This document shows, piece by piece, positions 8,768 to 17,149 of a DNA stretch of 40,636 nt. The stretch comes from Limnohabitans sp. 2KL-51 (lineage in GTDB: Bacteria; Pseudomonadota; Gammaproteobacteria; Burkholderiales; Burkholderiaceae_C). The notes beneath the pieces were generated by a model. The model worked only from the letters and a program-made list of their open reading frames with translations, did not search any database and was not told where the DNA came from. Location of the stretch: positions 1 through 40,636 of the forward strand of contig NZ_NESJ01000028.1 in the NCBI RefSeq assembly GCF_003063645.1, written 5' to 3'. The stretch's first letter is position 1. Each line of letters opens with the position of its first letter. The position numbers and the translations under genes are program-made.

Positions 8768-9937
8768 ATGACCGCCAACAGCCCCACCCTCATCTCCAAG
8801 GCGCCCCACATGGGCACCACCATCTTCACCGTCATGTCCGCCTTGGCAGCCGAGAAAAAAGCCGTCAACCTCGGTCAGGGCTTTCCGGACTTTCCGTGTG
8901 ACCCACGGTTGACCGACTTGGTCAATGACGCCATGCGCGATGGCCATAACCAATACCCGCCCATGCCCGGCGTGGCCCCGCTGCGCGAAGCCGTGGCCGC
9001 CAAAATCGAAGCCCTGTATGGCCGCCGTTACAACCCGGCCAGCGAGATTACCGTCACCGCCGGTGCCACCCAAGCCATCCTCGCCATCATCTTGGCCATC
9101 GTGCACCCTGGCGACGAAGTCATCTTGCTCGAACCCTGTTACGACAGCTACGTGCCCAACATCGAGCTGGCCGGTGGCCGCGTGGTGCGCGTGCCCCTGA
9201 CCCCTGGCAGCTTTCGCCCAGACTTCGATCGCATTCGCGCGGCCATCGGCCCGCGCACCCGCGCCATCCTGATCAACACCCCGCACAACCCCAGCGGCAT
9301 GGTCTGGACACGCGAGGAAATGCTGACCCTGCAAGACATTCTGTCCCCCACCAACGTGGTGCTGATCAGCGACGAGGTCTACGAACACATGGTCTACGAC
9401 CCCTTGCAACACTGGAGCGCCGCGCACTTCGACGGCCTGGCTGCGCGCGCCTTCATCGTCTCCAGCTTCGGCAAAACTTACCATGTGACGGGCTGGAAAG
9501 TCGGCACTGTGGCCGCTCCGGCCGACTACACGGCCGAGCTGCGCAAGGTGCACCAGTTCATGGTGTTCACCGTGAACACCCCCATGCAACACGCCCTGGC
9601 CCGCTACATGGCCGACCCGGCACCCTACTTGGAGTTACCCGCTTTTTACCAACGCAAGCGCGACCTGTTTCGCCAAGGTTTGGCGCAAACACATTTCAAG
9701 CTTTTGCCGGGTGAAGGCACCTACTTCCAGTGCGCCGACATCTCGGGCCTGCAAGTACCCGAAAAAAACTTGAGCGAAGCCGACTTCTGCCAATGGCTCA
9801 CTGCTGAGATCGGCGTGGCCGCGATCCCCATGTCGGCTTTTTATGGCAACGGATTTGACCAAAAAGTCATCCGCTTTTGCTTTGCCAAAACCGACGAAAC
9901 CTTGCATGCAGCGCTGCACAAACTCAAAGGGCTTTGA
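8768..9937 (+). CDS. Methionine aminotransferase YbdL-like (PLP, class I/II)
   Basis: A 389-residue fold-type I aminotransferase. NLGQGFPDFPCDP and NQYPPMPGVAPLREAVA are typical of the YbdL/kynurenine aminotransferase group. NTPHNPSGMVW binds the cofactor, SDEVYEHMVYD carries the PLP-ring Asp, and the Schiff-base Lys lies in SSFGKTYHVTGWK near 235. YbdL transaminates methionine, also His and Phe, with 2-oxo acids including the methionine-salvage oxo acid. It starts 23 bases after cysB and may share its transcript, so a sulfur role is favoured by context as well as sequence. The next gene follows its stop with no gap. Confidence 0.86.
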   Translation: MTANSPTLISKAPHMGTTIFTVMSALAAEKKAVNLGQGFPDFPCDPRLTDLVNDAMRDGHNQYPPMPGVAPLREAVAAKIEALYGRRYNPASEITVTAGATQAILAIILAIVHPGDEVILLEPCYDSYVPNIELAGGRVVRVPLTPGSFRPDFDRIRAAIGPRTRAILINTPHNPSGMVWTREEMLTLQDILSPTNVVLISDEVYEHMVYDPLQHWSAAHFDGLAARAFIVSSFGKTYHVTGWKVGTVAAPADYTAELRKVHQFMVFTVNTPMQHALARYMADPAPYLELPAFYQRKRDLFRQGLAQTHFKLLPGEGTYFQCADISGLQVPEKNLSEADFCQWLTAEIGVAAIPMSAFYGNGFDQKVIRFCFAKTDETLHAALHKLKGL

Positions 9938-10999
9938 GTGTCAGTGAACAAACCCAAGCTGGAGACCTTCAAGCGTCTCCAGCACAGCCTTGCCACCGCT
10001 GGCCTCGCGCTGCTGGCCGCCTGCTCGGTCTCCGCACCGCAAGCCCTAACGCCTGTGCTGCCCGACAAAATCGTGGTCAGCAATGCCGTGCCATCCACCC
10101 CCACCCGTTTTGACTTGCCCACAGGCCAAAGCCTAGTCGGCAGGTTTTGGATCAGCCCTCAGCCACAGCACATCGTGCTGGCCGTGCACGGATTCAACGA
10201 CTACAGCAAAGCCTTTGAGCCGCTGGCCCAGCATCTGCTGGCCGAACTGCAGGCCACGGTCTACGCCTACGACCAACGCGGCTTTGGTGCCAACCCCCAG
10301 CCGGGTATCTGGCCTGGCACGGATACGCTGCTGGCTGACCTGCGCGACATCGCGGCCCAGCTGCGCGAGCGCCACCCTGGACTGCCCCTCACAGTGGTGG
10401 GTGAAAGCATGGGTGGCGCAGTCGTGCTGGTGGCTGCCAGCGAAGCACCAGGACTTGCCGCCGACCAACTCATCCTCAAAGCCCCCGCTGTTTGGGGTGC
10501 GAACAGCATGCCTTGGTACCAACGCCTGAGCCTGTACACCATGAACCTGGTGGCACCCGAGATGAGCTTCACTGGCCGGGGCCTGCCCTCATTGGGCATC
10601 CGACCCACCGATGACCCTGAAGTCTCACGCGACTTGAGCCGCGACCCGCTGTTCATCAAAGCCACCCGCGTCGGCAGCCTAGCCGGGGTGACCGAACTCA
10701 TGGGCCGCGCTCAAACCCAAACCGCCTTGCCACCCCAACGCACCCTGGTGCTGTACGGCCTGCGCGATCGCATCATCCCGGCGCAACCCGTGTGTGATTG
10801 GCTCACGCACCTGAACACGGCGGTGCCACAGCCCGGCACGACCGACATCGTCATTTACCCCGAAGGCTGGCACCTGCTGACGCGCCAACTGCGAACGCGC
10901 GAACCACTGCAAGACATGGCCCGCTGGCTGCACAACACCCCCTTGCCCCAACGACAAAGCACTGCCCAAGCTCAACAAGTGGTTTGCAAGGGGCTTTGA
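9938..10999 (+). CDS. Alpha/beta hydrolase lipoprotein (lysophospholipase/monoacylglycerol-lipase-like)
   Basis: A 353-residue protein with a GTG start directly after the preceding TGA; a second in-frame GTG lies at 9944, so the exact start is uncertain. The N-terminal hydrophobic run ends LLAACS, a lipobox. AVHGFNDYSKAFEPLAQHL is the oxyanion-side motif of monoglyceride lipases, and GESMGG holds the nucleophilic Ser; YGLRDRIIP and GWHLL supply the Asp and His regions. It probably hydrolyses lipid or ester substrates in the periplasm. It ends the plus-strand run and converges on the hydrolase ending at 11060; the 60-base gap holds only a weak hairpin. Confidence 0.85.
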   Translation: MSVNKPKLETFKRLQHSLATAGLALLAACSVSAPQALTPVLPDKIVVSNAVPSTPTRFDLPTGQSLVGRFWISPQPQHIVLAVHGFNDYSKAFEPLAQHLLAELQATVYAYDQRGFGANPQPGIWPGTDTLLADLRDIAAQLRERHPGLPLTVVGESMGGAVVLVAASEAPGLAADQLILKAPAVWGANSMPWYQRLSLYTMNLVAPEMSFTGRGLPSLGIRPTDDPEVSRDLSRDPLFIKATRVGSLAGVTELMGRAQTQTALPPQRTLVLYGLRDRIIPAQPVCDWLTHLNTAVPQPGTTDIVIYPEGWHLLTRQLRTREPLQDMARWLHNTPLPQRQSTAQAQQVVCKGL

Positions 11000-11059
11000 A
11001 AAACCTAAAGTTTTGCGAAGCAAACCAACCTGAATGCTGTAGCGCGCCTGCCTAAGCGC

Positions 11060-11950
11060 TCAGTCGGCCAAAAAACGGATCAGTTCTTGGGCCACTTGAA
11101 CAGGGTCTTCACGCTGCGGAAAATGCCCACACGCGGGCAGCACCTTGCGCTCATAACGGTTCAAAAAAAGCGATGCTTGCCCCTCGGATGTTGACGCGGG
11201 GTTAACGCCATCCACGCCCCCGTGCAACATCAAAGTCGGCAAATCCAGGGGCGAGACACGGCTCAAGGCTTCTTCTTCGGCGGCATAACGCGGGTCGCCC
11301 GGGGCATGCCCCCAGCGGTGCTGGTAAGAGTGAAGCGTCACCTCTGGCCAGTCGTCGTTGGCAAACACTTCGGCCGTGGCATCGAATTCCTGGTCGTCAT
11401 ACCACCCGGCCGGTGACCAGGTGTCCCACATGATTTTGGCAAAAGCAGTCCCCCTCTCGCGCACCTCACTTTGGCCTCTGGGCGTGGCCATGAACCAGTG
11501 GTACCAATAGTTGCGCACCTGTGTCAGCGACAAATTCTGCGATGGTAAATTGGTGCCATAGGCCACCGACATCATCACGAGGTGGCTGGCCACGCCCCGC
11601 TGCAAAGCGCAAGCGCTGGCGGCCGCACGGGCGCCCCAGTCATGGCCCACCAAAGCCGGTTGCTTCAACTCCAGTCTCTCGATCAGATCCAGCACATCGC
11701 GACCCAGGGCAGAAATTTGACCACTGCGCGGCGTCTTGGCGTGCAAAAACCGTGTGGGCGAAAACCCCCGCAACGCGGGCACCACCACCCGCCAAGCTTG
11801 CGCCGCCAGCAAAGGCGCTACACCTGCCCAAGTGCGCACACTGTCGGGCCAACCGTGCAACAAAATCACCGTGCGTCCAGCACCCGGGTTCCAATCTTGA
11901 TAACCGATGCGCAGTACATCGGTGTCCACGAACTTCAGATCAGGCGGCAT
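11060..11950 (-). CDS. Epoxide-hydrolase-like alpha/beta hydrolase
   Basis: A 296-residue hydrolase without a signal peptide. HGWPDSVRTW carries the oxyanion loop, and GHDWGARAA puts Asp at the nucleophile position, as in soluble epoxide hydrolases and haloalkane dehalogenases; the acid lies near GGVDGVNPAS and the His is in CGHFPQREDP. It is the last gene of the minus-strand cluster that begins with a GST at 17035, 27 bases after the SDR gene, so it probably belongs to the same transcript. An epoxide, ester or C-C bond substrate is possible. Pairing of an epoxide-hydrolase-like enzyme with a GST would fit an electrophilic substrate; that is inference. Confidence 0.84.
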   Translation of the reverse strand: MPPDLKFVDTDVLRIGYQDWNPGAGRTVILLHGWPDSVRTWAGVAPLLAAQAWRVVVPALRGFSPTRFLHAKTPRSGQISALGRDVLDLIERLELKQPALVGHDWGARAAASACALQRGVASHLVMMSVAYGTNLPSQNLSLTQVRNYWYHWFMATPRGQSEVRERGTAFAKIMWDTWSPAGWYDDQEFDATAEVFANDDWPEVTLHSYQHRWGHAPGDPRYAAEEEALSRVSPLDLPTLMLHGGVDGVNPASTSEGQASLFLNRYERKVLPACGHFPQREDPVQVAQELIRFLAD

Positions 11951-11977
11951 CTGTCACTCCCTTGCATGAACACGCAC

Positions 11978-12751
11978 TCACAAGCCCGGCGCACCGGCCG
12001 ACATGAAACCCCCATCGACGGGTAAGGCCACACCCGTGGTGTAGCTGGCCTCATCAGACACAAGGTACATCACCGCCGCTGCAACCTCTGTGGTCAGGCC
12101 ATAACGCGCCATCGGAATGGCCTTGGCGTATTCACCGCGAAACTGTTCCGAGTGCAACTCACGCGTCATGGGGGTATCCACCGGCCCGGGACACACCGCA
12201 TTGGCGGTGATGCCATGCTCGGCCAACTCCACCGCCATTTGCCGGGTCAAAGCCACCACCGCCCCTTTGGAGGTGCCATAGGCCGTCCGCCCCTTGCCCA
12301 CAGCCCGCAAACCCGCCACCGACGCGATGTTCACAATGCGGCCCCAGCGCTGAGGCACCATCAGCCGAGCGGCGTGTTGAGCGCATAACAAAGTCCCCGT
12401 CACATTCACAGCCATCGTGGCCAAGAAGTTGTCCAAAGGGAAATCCAGAAAGGGGAAAACTTTGGCGATGCCGGCACTGTTGACCAGCACATCACACCGC
12501 ACATCCTGCGCCTCCACCGCCGCAAACACCTGCGCCACTGAGGCTGGATCGGCCACATCCAGCAACACGGCTTGGGCTTGCCCCCCTTTTTTTTGCAGCT
12601 CATCTGCCCAAGCCTGCGCACTTTGCACATCTTTGTCGGCCACCCAAACTTTGAATCCTTTGGCGGCCAAAGCCAGGCAAACCTCTGCGCCAATCCCTTT
12701 GGCCCCACCGGTCACCAAGGCCACGCGCCCATTTGAAGCTGACAACGTCAT
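11978..12751 (-). CDS. Short-chain dehydrogenase/reductase (SDR)
   Basis: A 257-residue classical SDR. TGGAKGIG is the dinucleotide-binding turn; VNSAG replaces the usual NNAG; NIASVAGLRAVGKGRTAYGTSKG supplies the catalytic Ser, Tyr and Lys; the family C-terminus reads YTTGVALPVDGGFMSAG. ADKD after strand 2 favours NAD(H). I took the ATG at 12751, just after an AGAGGG ribosome site, rather than the upstream in-frame extension. It lies 55 bases downstream of the DUF1537 kinase gene and would oxidise a hydroxyl or reduce a keto group in the same pathway. The substrate is not readable from sequence. Confidence 0.88.
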   Translation of the reverse strand: MTLSASNGRVALVTGGAKGIGAEVCLALAAKGFKVWVADKDVQSAQAWADELQKKGGQAQAVLLDVADPASVAQVFAAVEAQDVRCDVLVNSAGIAKVFPFLDFPLDNFLATMAVNVTGTLLCAQHAARLMVPQRWGRIVNIASVAGLRAVGKGRTAYGTSKGAVVALTRQMAVELAEHGITANAVCPGPVDTPMTRELHSEQFRGEYAKAIPMARYGLTTEVAAAVMYLVSDEASYTTGVALPVDGGFMSAGAPGL

Positions 12752-12806
12752 ACACACCCTCTGTTGATTGGCCAACAGGGCACCCACTCGACCGCTGCAC
12801 ACGCGA

Positions 12807-14213
12807 TCAAGCCTCACGCCCGCTTAAAGCCTGGACAAAAAAATCAGCCGTCCCCATTTGACCGCCCTTCAAAGCGACCTCCAGTTGGCGCAAATGGGGC
12901 TTGTCCGAGAAGAGCTTGCACAAAGGTGCACCCGGCGCCAAGCGGGCATGCACCTGCAAGGCCTGCGGGCCCAGCCGCTGCATGATGGTGCTCGATGTGT
13001 CGCCGCCCGAGAGCAACAAACGTGGCACATCCACGGTTAGCAACACCCGCTCGGTCAACTCACCCAGGCACTCGCCCACCAAACGCCCGCCTTGCAGCGC
13101 AGCTTGCGCCTGCGACAGCCCCGAGGCCATCAAACGATCACGCAATTGACCGATGCGCACATCCCCCGTACCGCGTGCCGTGTGCACCACCACACTGTGC
13201 CCGCTGTGCCAAGCCAACACGATCATCTGGGCCATGTCCGCCAAGGCCTGTTCGCGCTGCGTGAGCCATGCACACACATCCAAAGCCACCTCTGCAAAGC
13301 CCGCCTGCACGGCCACGTCGACTTGCTGCGCGCTCAAGGCCGAAGCACTGGCTGACACCACCAAAACCTGAGCAACAGCCGAAAAGCCATCAAATGATGG
13401 GGCTGAGGCGGGCCATGGCGTGGGCGAACCCGCACCCCACCATTGCGTCAAGGCGTACTCCAACCCCGAAGAGCCCACAGCAAACATCGGCCCCGGGCTT
13501 AAAGCCGACAAACGCTCCAAATGCCGCCCGGTGGCCGTCAGGTGTTCAGGTCGGGTGCCATCGAACAGCAAAGCCTCGCAGGGCGACGCCAGCAAGGCGT
13601 CCACTTCGGCATCCTGCAGCGCCTCGGGCCGCTCAAAAAGGGGCAGCTTGACACCCGCCACCGTTTGGCGCGTCTGCATGGAGAAATGCCTGGCCAAGTC
13701 CGACTCGGTCATGGGCGTCACAGGGTGCACACGCATGATCGGATGGCGGTCGATTCGATGCACTTGGCCGTCCGTTGCCGAGCGCGCAAACAAGTGTCCA
13801 AAAGCACAATAACGGCCCAGGGCCGGGGTGGCGGCCACCACTGGAATCACCCCGTGGCCAAAGGCCTGGCGCGCCAAATCCATCACATGCCCGATGCTGC
13901 CCACATCGGGATGGCTGTCAAAAGTTGAGCACACCTTGTAATGCACCAAGGGCACCGGCAGCTGGGCCAACGCGGCCAATACGGGCGGCAACTCCTCATC
14001 CATCTCATCCGGGCTCATGGCGCGGCTGTGACCGGCAACGCCCACGGCGTCAAACGGACCCAAGGCCTCTAGCAATGCCGCACTGGGCACCTGCAAAAAC
14101 AAAGCGCAGCGAAGCCCTGCAAAGGTCAGTACCTCCAGCGCATCGGTCGAGCCTGTGAAATCGTCGCCATAAAAAGCCAGCCGCATGGCGGTCTTGGGTG
14201 ATTGTTCAGTCAT
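12807..14213 (-). CDS. DUF1537 four-carbon acid sugar kinase family (OiaK/OtnK/DtnK-like)
   Basis: A 468-residue sugar-acid kinase. The N-terminal domain opens with FYGDDFTGSTDAL, the family signature, and HYKVCSTFDSHPDVGSIG follows; the C-terminal nucleotide-binding domain has LLLSGGDTSSTIM near residue 415. Known members phosphorylate erythronate, threonate, 3-oxo-tetronates (OtnK) or 3-oxo-isoapionate (OiaK). Its start lies three bases after the RuBisCO-like gene stop, with GGGGTGAG as ribosome site, so the two are tightly coupled. Pairing with an RLP is the arrangement known for OiaK with the decarboxylase OiaX in D-apiose catabolism, so OiaK is the best guess, not a firm name. Confidence 0.9.
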   Translation of the reverse strand: MTEQSPKTAMRLAFYGDDFTGSTDALEVLTFAGLRCALFLQVPSAALLEALGPFDAVGVAGHSRAMSPDEMDEELPPVLAALAQLPVPLVHYKVCSTFDSHPDVGSIGHVMDLARQAFGHGVIPVVAATPALGRYCAFGHLFARSATDGQVHRIDRHPIMRVHPVTPMTESDLARHFSMQTRQTVAGVKLPLFERPEALQDAEVDALLASPCEALLFDGTRPEHLTATGRHLERLSALSPGPMFAVGSSGLEYALTQWWGAGSPTPWPASAPSFDGFSAVAQVLVVSASASALSAQQVDVAVQAGFAEVALDVCAWLTQREQALADMAQMIVLAWHSGHSVVVHTARGTGDVRIGQLRDRLMASGLSQAQAALQGGRLVGECLGELTERVLLTVDVPRLLLSGGDTSSTIMQRLGPQALQVHARLAPGAPLCKLFSDKPHLRQLEVALKGGQMGTADFFVQALSGREA

Positions 14214-14216
14214 GGG

Positions 14217-15491
14217 TCAGCTCACCCCAAAATGCGACAAGGCCCGGGCCAAAGCGCTTTGATGGGCAGCGGCCTGCTGAAGGTCCACGCCCGCAACGGC
14301 CGCCTCCCAAGCCTGGCGCATGCTTTGCACTCCGGCGGCGGTGCCGTCTGGGTGGCCAATGATCCCACCCCCCGCCAAATGCATCAGGTCGCAAGAGGCC
14401 AGCTGTCGGTAAATTTCCGGGGCCAAACCGGCCCACTGGCCTGAAGAAAAAACAGGCATCAAAGGATGCAAGCCTGCAAATGGGCGCAAGCAGTCCTGCG
14501 CATTGGCAAACACCGACGCATCGGGCTCCCAAAATTTGCTGCTGGGCCCATTCACATGCAAATGGTCCACCCCTGCCAGCCGCCAGAGCTTTTGATAAGC
14601 CGCAAAAGAAAAACCCAAGCCCGGGTGGCGCGTCAACGCGCCCCAACCGTTGCGGTGGCCATGAATGGGCAAAGCGGTGTTCTTGCGCAAATGCTCCACC
14701 CCGGCAAAACCCACCCAATTCACACTGACCATGACACAAGTGCCACCGGCAGCGGCCACGGCGTCGCTTTGATGCAGCATGTCATCGATGGAGCCCGACA
14801 CGTTGAAGGCATACATCGGCATGCGACCCAATCGGTCGGCATGGCGATGCAGCACCGGCATCACCGCCGCCAGTCGCGCAGCAAATGGCTCGTAAGGCGC
14901 ATTGGCCATCAATTCATCGTCCTTGATGAAATCAATCCCCGCAGCGCACAGAGAGTCCACCAACTGCGCCGTTTGCTCAGCACTCAAGCCAATGCTGGGT
15001 TTGACAATCGTGCCCACCAAGGGACGCCCGTGCACACCCGCCAACTGGCGCGTGCCCTCAATGCCAAAGGCCGGACCCTGAAACTCGGCGGCATAGGCGG
15101 GAGACAAATCAAGATCGAGCAAGCGCAAAGCCGTGACTTCACCAAGCTCAAACAAATTGCCAGCCACCGTGGCCAAGAGCGAAGGCAAATTCGCCCCGAC
15201 ATTGGCCACCGGAAACGCAATCTCGATTTCGGCCCGCTCAAAAGGCCCATCCAGCCCCTGGCGCTGCACCAAAGCACTGTGCAGTGTGGGCTGCGCGCTG
15301 GAAGGAATCGGCTGCACTCGGGTGACCCGGGCACGCGAGCGCTCTTTCAATTGCGCGGTTTCGCCGGGCAAGGTGACAAAGGTGCCACTGGATTGCTCCC
15401 CAGCAATGATTTCGGCCACTTTGCCGGAGGGCACCGTGCTTTCAACGAAATACCGGGCTGTGAATTCGGAACGCGCACCAGGCTGGCTCAT
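14217..15491 (-). CDS. RuBisCO-like protein (form IV; OiaX/OiaT-like)
   Basis: A 424-residue homologue of the RuBisCO large subunit. The N-terminal alpha/beta domain starts EFTARYFVESTVPSGKVAEI. The barrel has GTIVKPSIGL (the active-site Lys of strand 1) and GIDFIKDDELMAN, which keeps the Lys-Asp-Asp-Glu of the carbamylated metal site. HGHRNGWGALTRHP (strand 5) and HLHVNGPSSKFWEPD follow, while the late-barrel phosphate loops (VFSSGQW, AGGGIIGHPDG) are altered relative to true RuBisCO, so CO2 fixation is not expected. Known RLPs act as enolases or isomerases in methionine salvage or as 3-oxo-isoapionate-4-phosphate decarboxylase (OiaX) or transcarboxylase/hydrolase (OiaT). The kinase gene three bases downstream favours a phosphorylated 3-oxo sugar acid. 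Confidence 0.93.
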   Translation of the reverse strand: MSQPGARSEFTARYFVESTVPSGKVAEIIAGEQSSGTFVTLPGETAQLKERSRARVTRVQPIPSSAQPTLHSALVQRQGLDGPFERAEIEIAFPVANVGANLPSLLATVAGNLFELGEVTALRLLDLDLSPAYAAEFQGPAFGIEGTRQLAGVHGRPLVGTIVKPSIGLSAEQTAQLVDSLCAAGIDFIKDDELMANAPYEPFAARLAAVMPVLHRHADRLGRMPMYAFNVSGSIDDMLHQSDAVAAAGGTCVMVSVNWVGFAGVEHLRKNTALPIHGHRNGWGALTRHPGLGFSFAAYQKLWRLAGVDHLHVNGPSSKFWEPDASVFANAQDCLRPFAGLHPLMPVFSSGQWAGLAPEIYRQLASCDLMHLAGGGIIGHPDGTAAGVQSMRQAWEAAVAGVDLQQAAAHQSALARALSHFGVS

Positions 15492-15563
15492 GGATCAAGT
15501 CTGCTAATTAGGAAGAAGCCAGCATCGTATGACGCTTGATGGCCCACCACAAGGCAAAACCGT

Positions 15564-16382
15564 TCAGAAAAACGCCATCGTGCGCACTTCGATGCTTTCG
15601 CGTTTCAGGGCATCGGGCGCAGTATCCGGGTGCTCAAAAGCCGAATGCCCCATGAAGCGACAACGGCCATCGGTGGCCGAATCATAGGTTTTGAGAATCA
15701 AAGCGTGGTGGGCCTCCATGAATGGAAAGAACATCCAGCGGTGTTTGGGCGAATGCCGCATGACGTAAATTTCACCTGTTCTGTCCAGGTACTTGAGCTC
15801 CATGCGCAGCATGTCGCCTTCGTCGTGCGTCGAGGCATCGCACATGGCCAAGGGCAACTCCTCAACCCGTTGGTAGAGCGGCTTCCACACGTTGTAAAAA
15901 GCCACCCGGCCCTGCAGCAGTTGCGGGGCGTCATAGGGCAAGATGTCATGGACCCTTTGTGGCCCGCTCTTGACCGTGTAATCGCTGTGAACCAACAAGA
16001 CGGCGGGCCTTTGGACTTCGGTCTGCTGCTTCAGATCAGCGGGCAAGCGCTGCCGGATGGTGTGGTCAAAAACTTCCACCCGCTTGGCCCCCGTGTGAGT
16101 CTTCACAAAATCCACCACCTGCTGATAGAACACCTGCTTGACCTGCGCTTCATCGCCAAAGTCTTTGAAGGAGGGGTCAAAGTCATGCAACTCAAAGCCC
16201 TCTTTGTCCAAACGAATGTCATGTCGCAAAGGCCAAGCATCGTGAATGGCCATTTCGTGCACGTCCGTCCCGGGCGGATTGATCTTCACGCTCGGGTCCG
16301 GCTCGTAAAAATAATAGTCCGGTGGTTGGCCGTTGTCCTCTGAGTAATTCAGAGTCGCGCGGACGGCGTGCAAATCGGTCAT
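15564..16382 (-). CDS. CmcJ/NvfI-family oxidoreductase (GA4-desaturase-like)
   Basis: A 272-residue protein starting MTDLHAVRATLNYSEDNGQ. The opening 'ATLNY', VEVFDHTIRQR, the VHSDYT motif, YNVWKPL and the 'PLAMCDAS' segment match the CmcJ/NvfI (GA4 desaturase) group, named from cephamycin and fungal biosynthesis and from gibberellin chemistry. The fold is related to Fe/2-oxoglutarate oxygenases, and His/Asp in VHSDY would be metal ligands. Bacterial members have no settled function. The ATG at 16382 follows the GST stop by eight bases; an in-frame extension to 16445 would overlap that gene. It probably oxidises, desaturates or hydroxylates the substrate handled by the neighbouring GST and RLP. 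Confidence 0.8.
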   Translation of the reverse strand: MTDLHAVRATLNYSEDNGQPPDYYFYEPDPSVKINPPGTDVHEMAIHDAWPLRHDIRLDKEGFELHDFDPSFKDFGDEAQVKQVFYQQVVDFVKTHTGAKRVEVFDHTIRQRLPADLKQQTEVQRPAVLLVHSDYTVKSGPQRVHDILPYDAPQLLQGRVAFYNVWKPLYQRVEELPLAMCDASTHDEGDMLRMELKYLDRTGEIYVMRHSPKHRWMFFPFMEAHHALILKTYDSATDGRCRFMGHSAFEHPDTAPDALKRESIEVRTMAFF

Positions 16383-16390
16383 GGCGGATG

Positions 16391-17035
16391 TCAATTCGTT
16401 TTTTGGGTGGTGAAGCCTTCGTACACCATGGTGTTTTGCCAGCAAGGCAAGGCCTCAATGTCTTGCAGCAGCCAGCGTGTCAGATTTTTGTGGGGACCCA
16501 AAGGCAACTTTTGCCACCCGTGCAAATGCAAGGGGGCAGCCAAGGCGATGTCCGCAATGGTGACTTGGTCACCACACACCCAGCGGCTGGATGCCAGGCG
16601 TTTGTCCAAAATACCCGCCAGCTTGTGGAACTGAGCCTCCTGCGCCGCCAGAACTTCCGGGTCAGGCGCGCCGCCCAGCAATGGCTTGACGCAGTTTTCC
16701 ACCAGGAAAACATAACAGCTGGGAAACCAGCTTGAAGACTCCCAAAGCAACCAGCGGTTGATGTCGGCACGGGTTTTCAATTCCCGGGGATAAGACGATG
16801 CATGGCCAATTTTGTCTGCCGCGTACTGCAAGATGGCGTTGGACTCCCAGAGCTCCAAATCGCCGTCCACCATGGCAGGCAAGGATGCATTGGGGTTCAG
16901 ACTGATAAAGGGTTCCAGTTTTTGTTCTCCCTTGAAGTAGTCAACGTGCACCAACTCGTAGGGGGCACCCATCAGCTGCAATCCAGCCAGCACTTTTTTG
17001 CAATTGACGGTGATCGGGTCTGCGTGAATTTTCAT
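16391..17035 (-). CDS. Glutathione S-transferase family protein
   Basis: A 214-residue cytosolic GST. The thioredoxin-like N-domain (MKIHADPITVNCKKVLAGLQLMG) ends with the cis-Pro and glutathione-binding ASLPAMVDGDLELWESNAIL; the helical C-domain includes the N-capping motif of helix 6 (CGDQVTIADIALAAPL). The start has theta-like features, and Ser/Cys residues near 10-12 are candidate catalytic residues. It is the first gene of the minus-strand cluster, with GGAGAC before its ATG, and is divergent from the LysR gene across 112 bases that carry operator-like repeats. In catabolic operons such GSTs open epoxides, remove halogens or cleave ethers; which applies here is unknown. Confidence 0.92.
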   Translation of the reverse strand: MKIHADPITVNCKKVLAGLQLMGAPYELVHVDYFKGEQKLEPFISLNPNASLPAMVDGDLELWESNAILQYAADKIGHASSYPRELKTRADINRWLLWESSSWFPSCYVFLVENCVKPLLGGAPDPEVLAAQEAQFHKLAGILDKRLASSRWVCGDQVTIADIALAAPLHLHGWQKLPLGPHKNLTRWLLQDIEALPCWQNTMVYEGFTTQKTN

Positions 17036-17051
17036 GTTGTCTCCGTGGTTT

Positions 17052-17149
17052 GTATGGTTTCATGAACAATCGCCTGGCCAGTTTAAAAATTGACCCGCAT
17101 CAAAACAACTGCTTTAATGCAAATCGATTGTTTATGAATCACGAACAAT
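17052..17149. promoter_or_regulatory. LysR-type operator region between GST and LysR genes
   Basis: Two sites share the 13-mer GATTGTTYATGAA: one on the plus strand at 17126-17138, the other on the minus strand at 17071-17059, with 12 of 13 positions identical (the Y). The plus-strand site continues to form ATTGTT-N11-AACAAT (17127-17149), a perfect dyad of the T-N11-A class bound by LysR regulators. It overlaps the LysR start codon at 17148, which suggests autorepression. The other site lies 24 bases before the GST ATG. Regulation of both directions by the divergent LysR is inferred. Confidence 0.7.

Noticed and set aside
14466..15539. Plus-strand frame of 357 codons
   Set aside because: Antisense to the RuBisCO-like gene; composition and lack of motifs mark it as a shadow.
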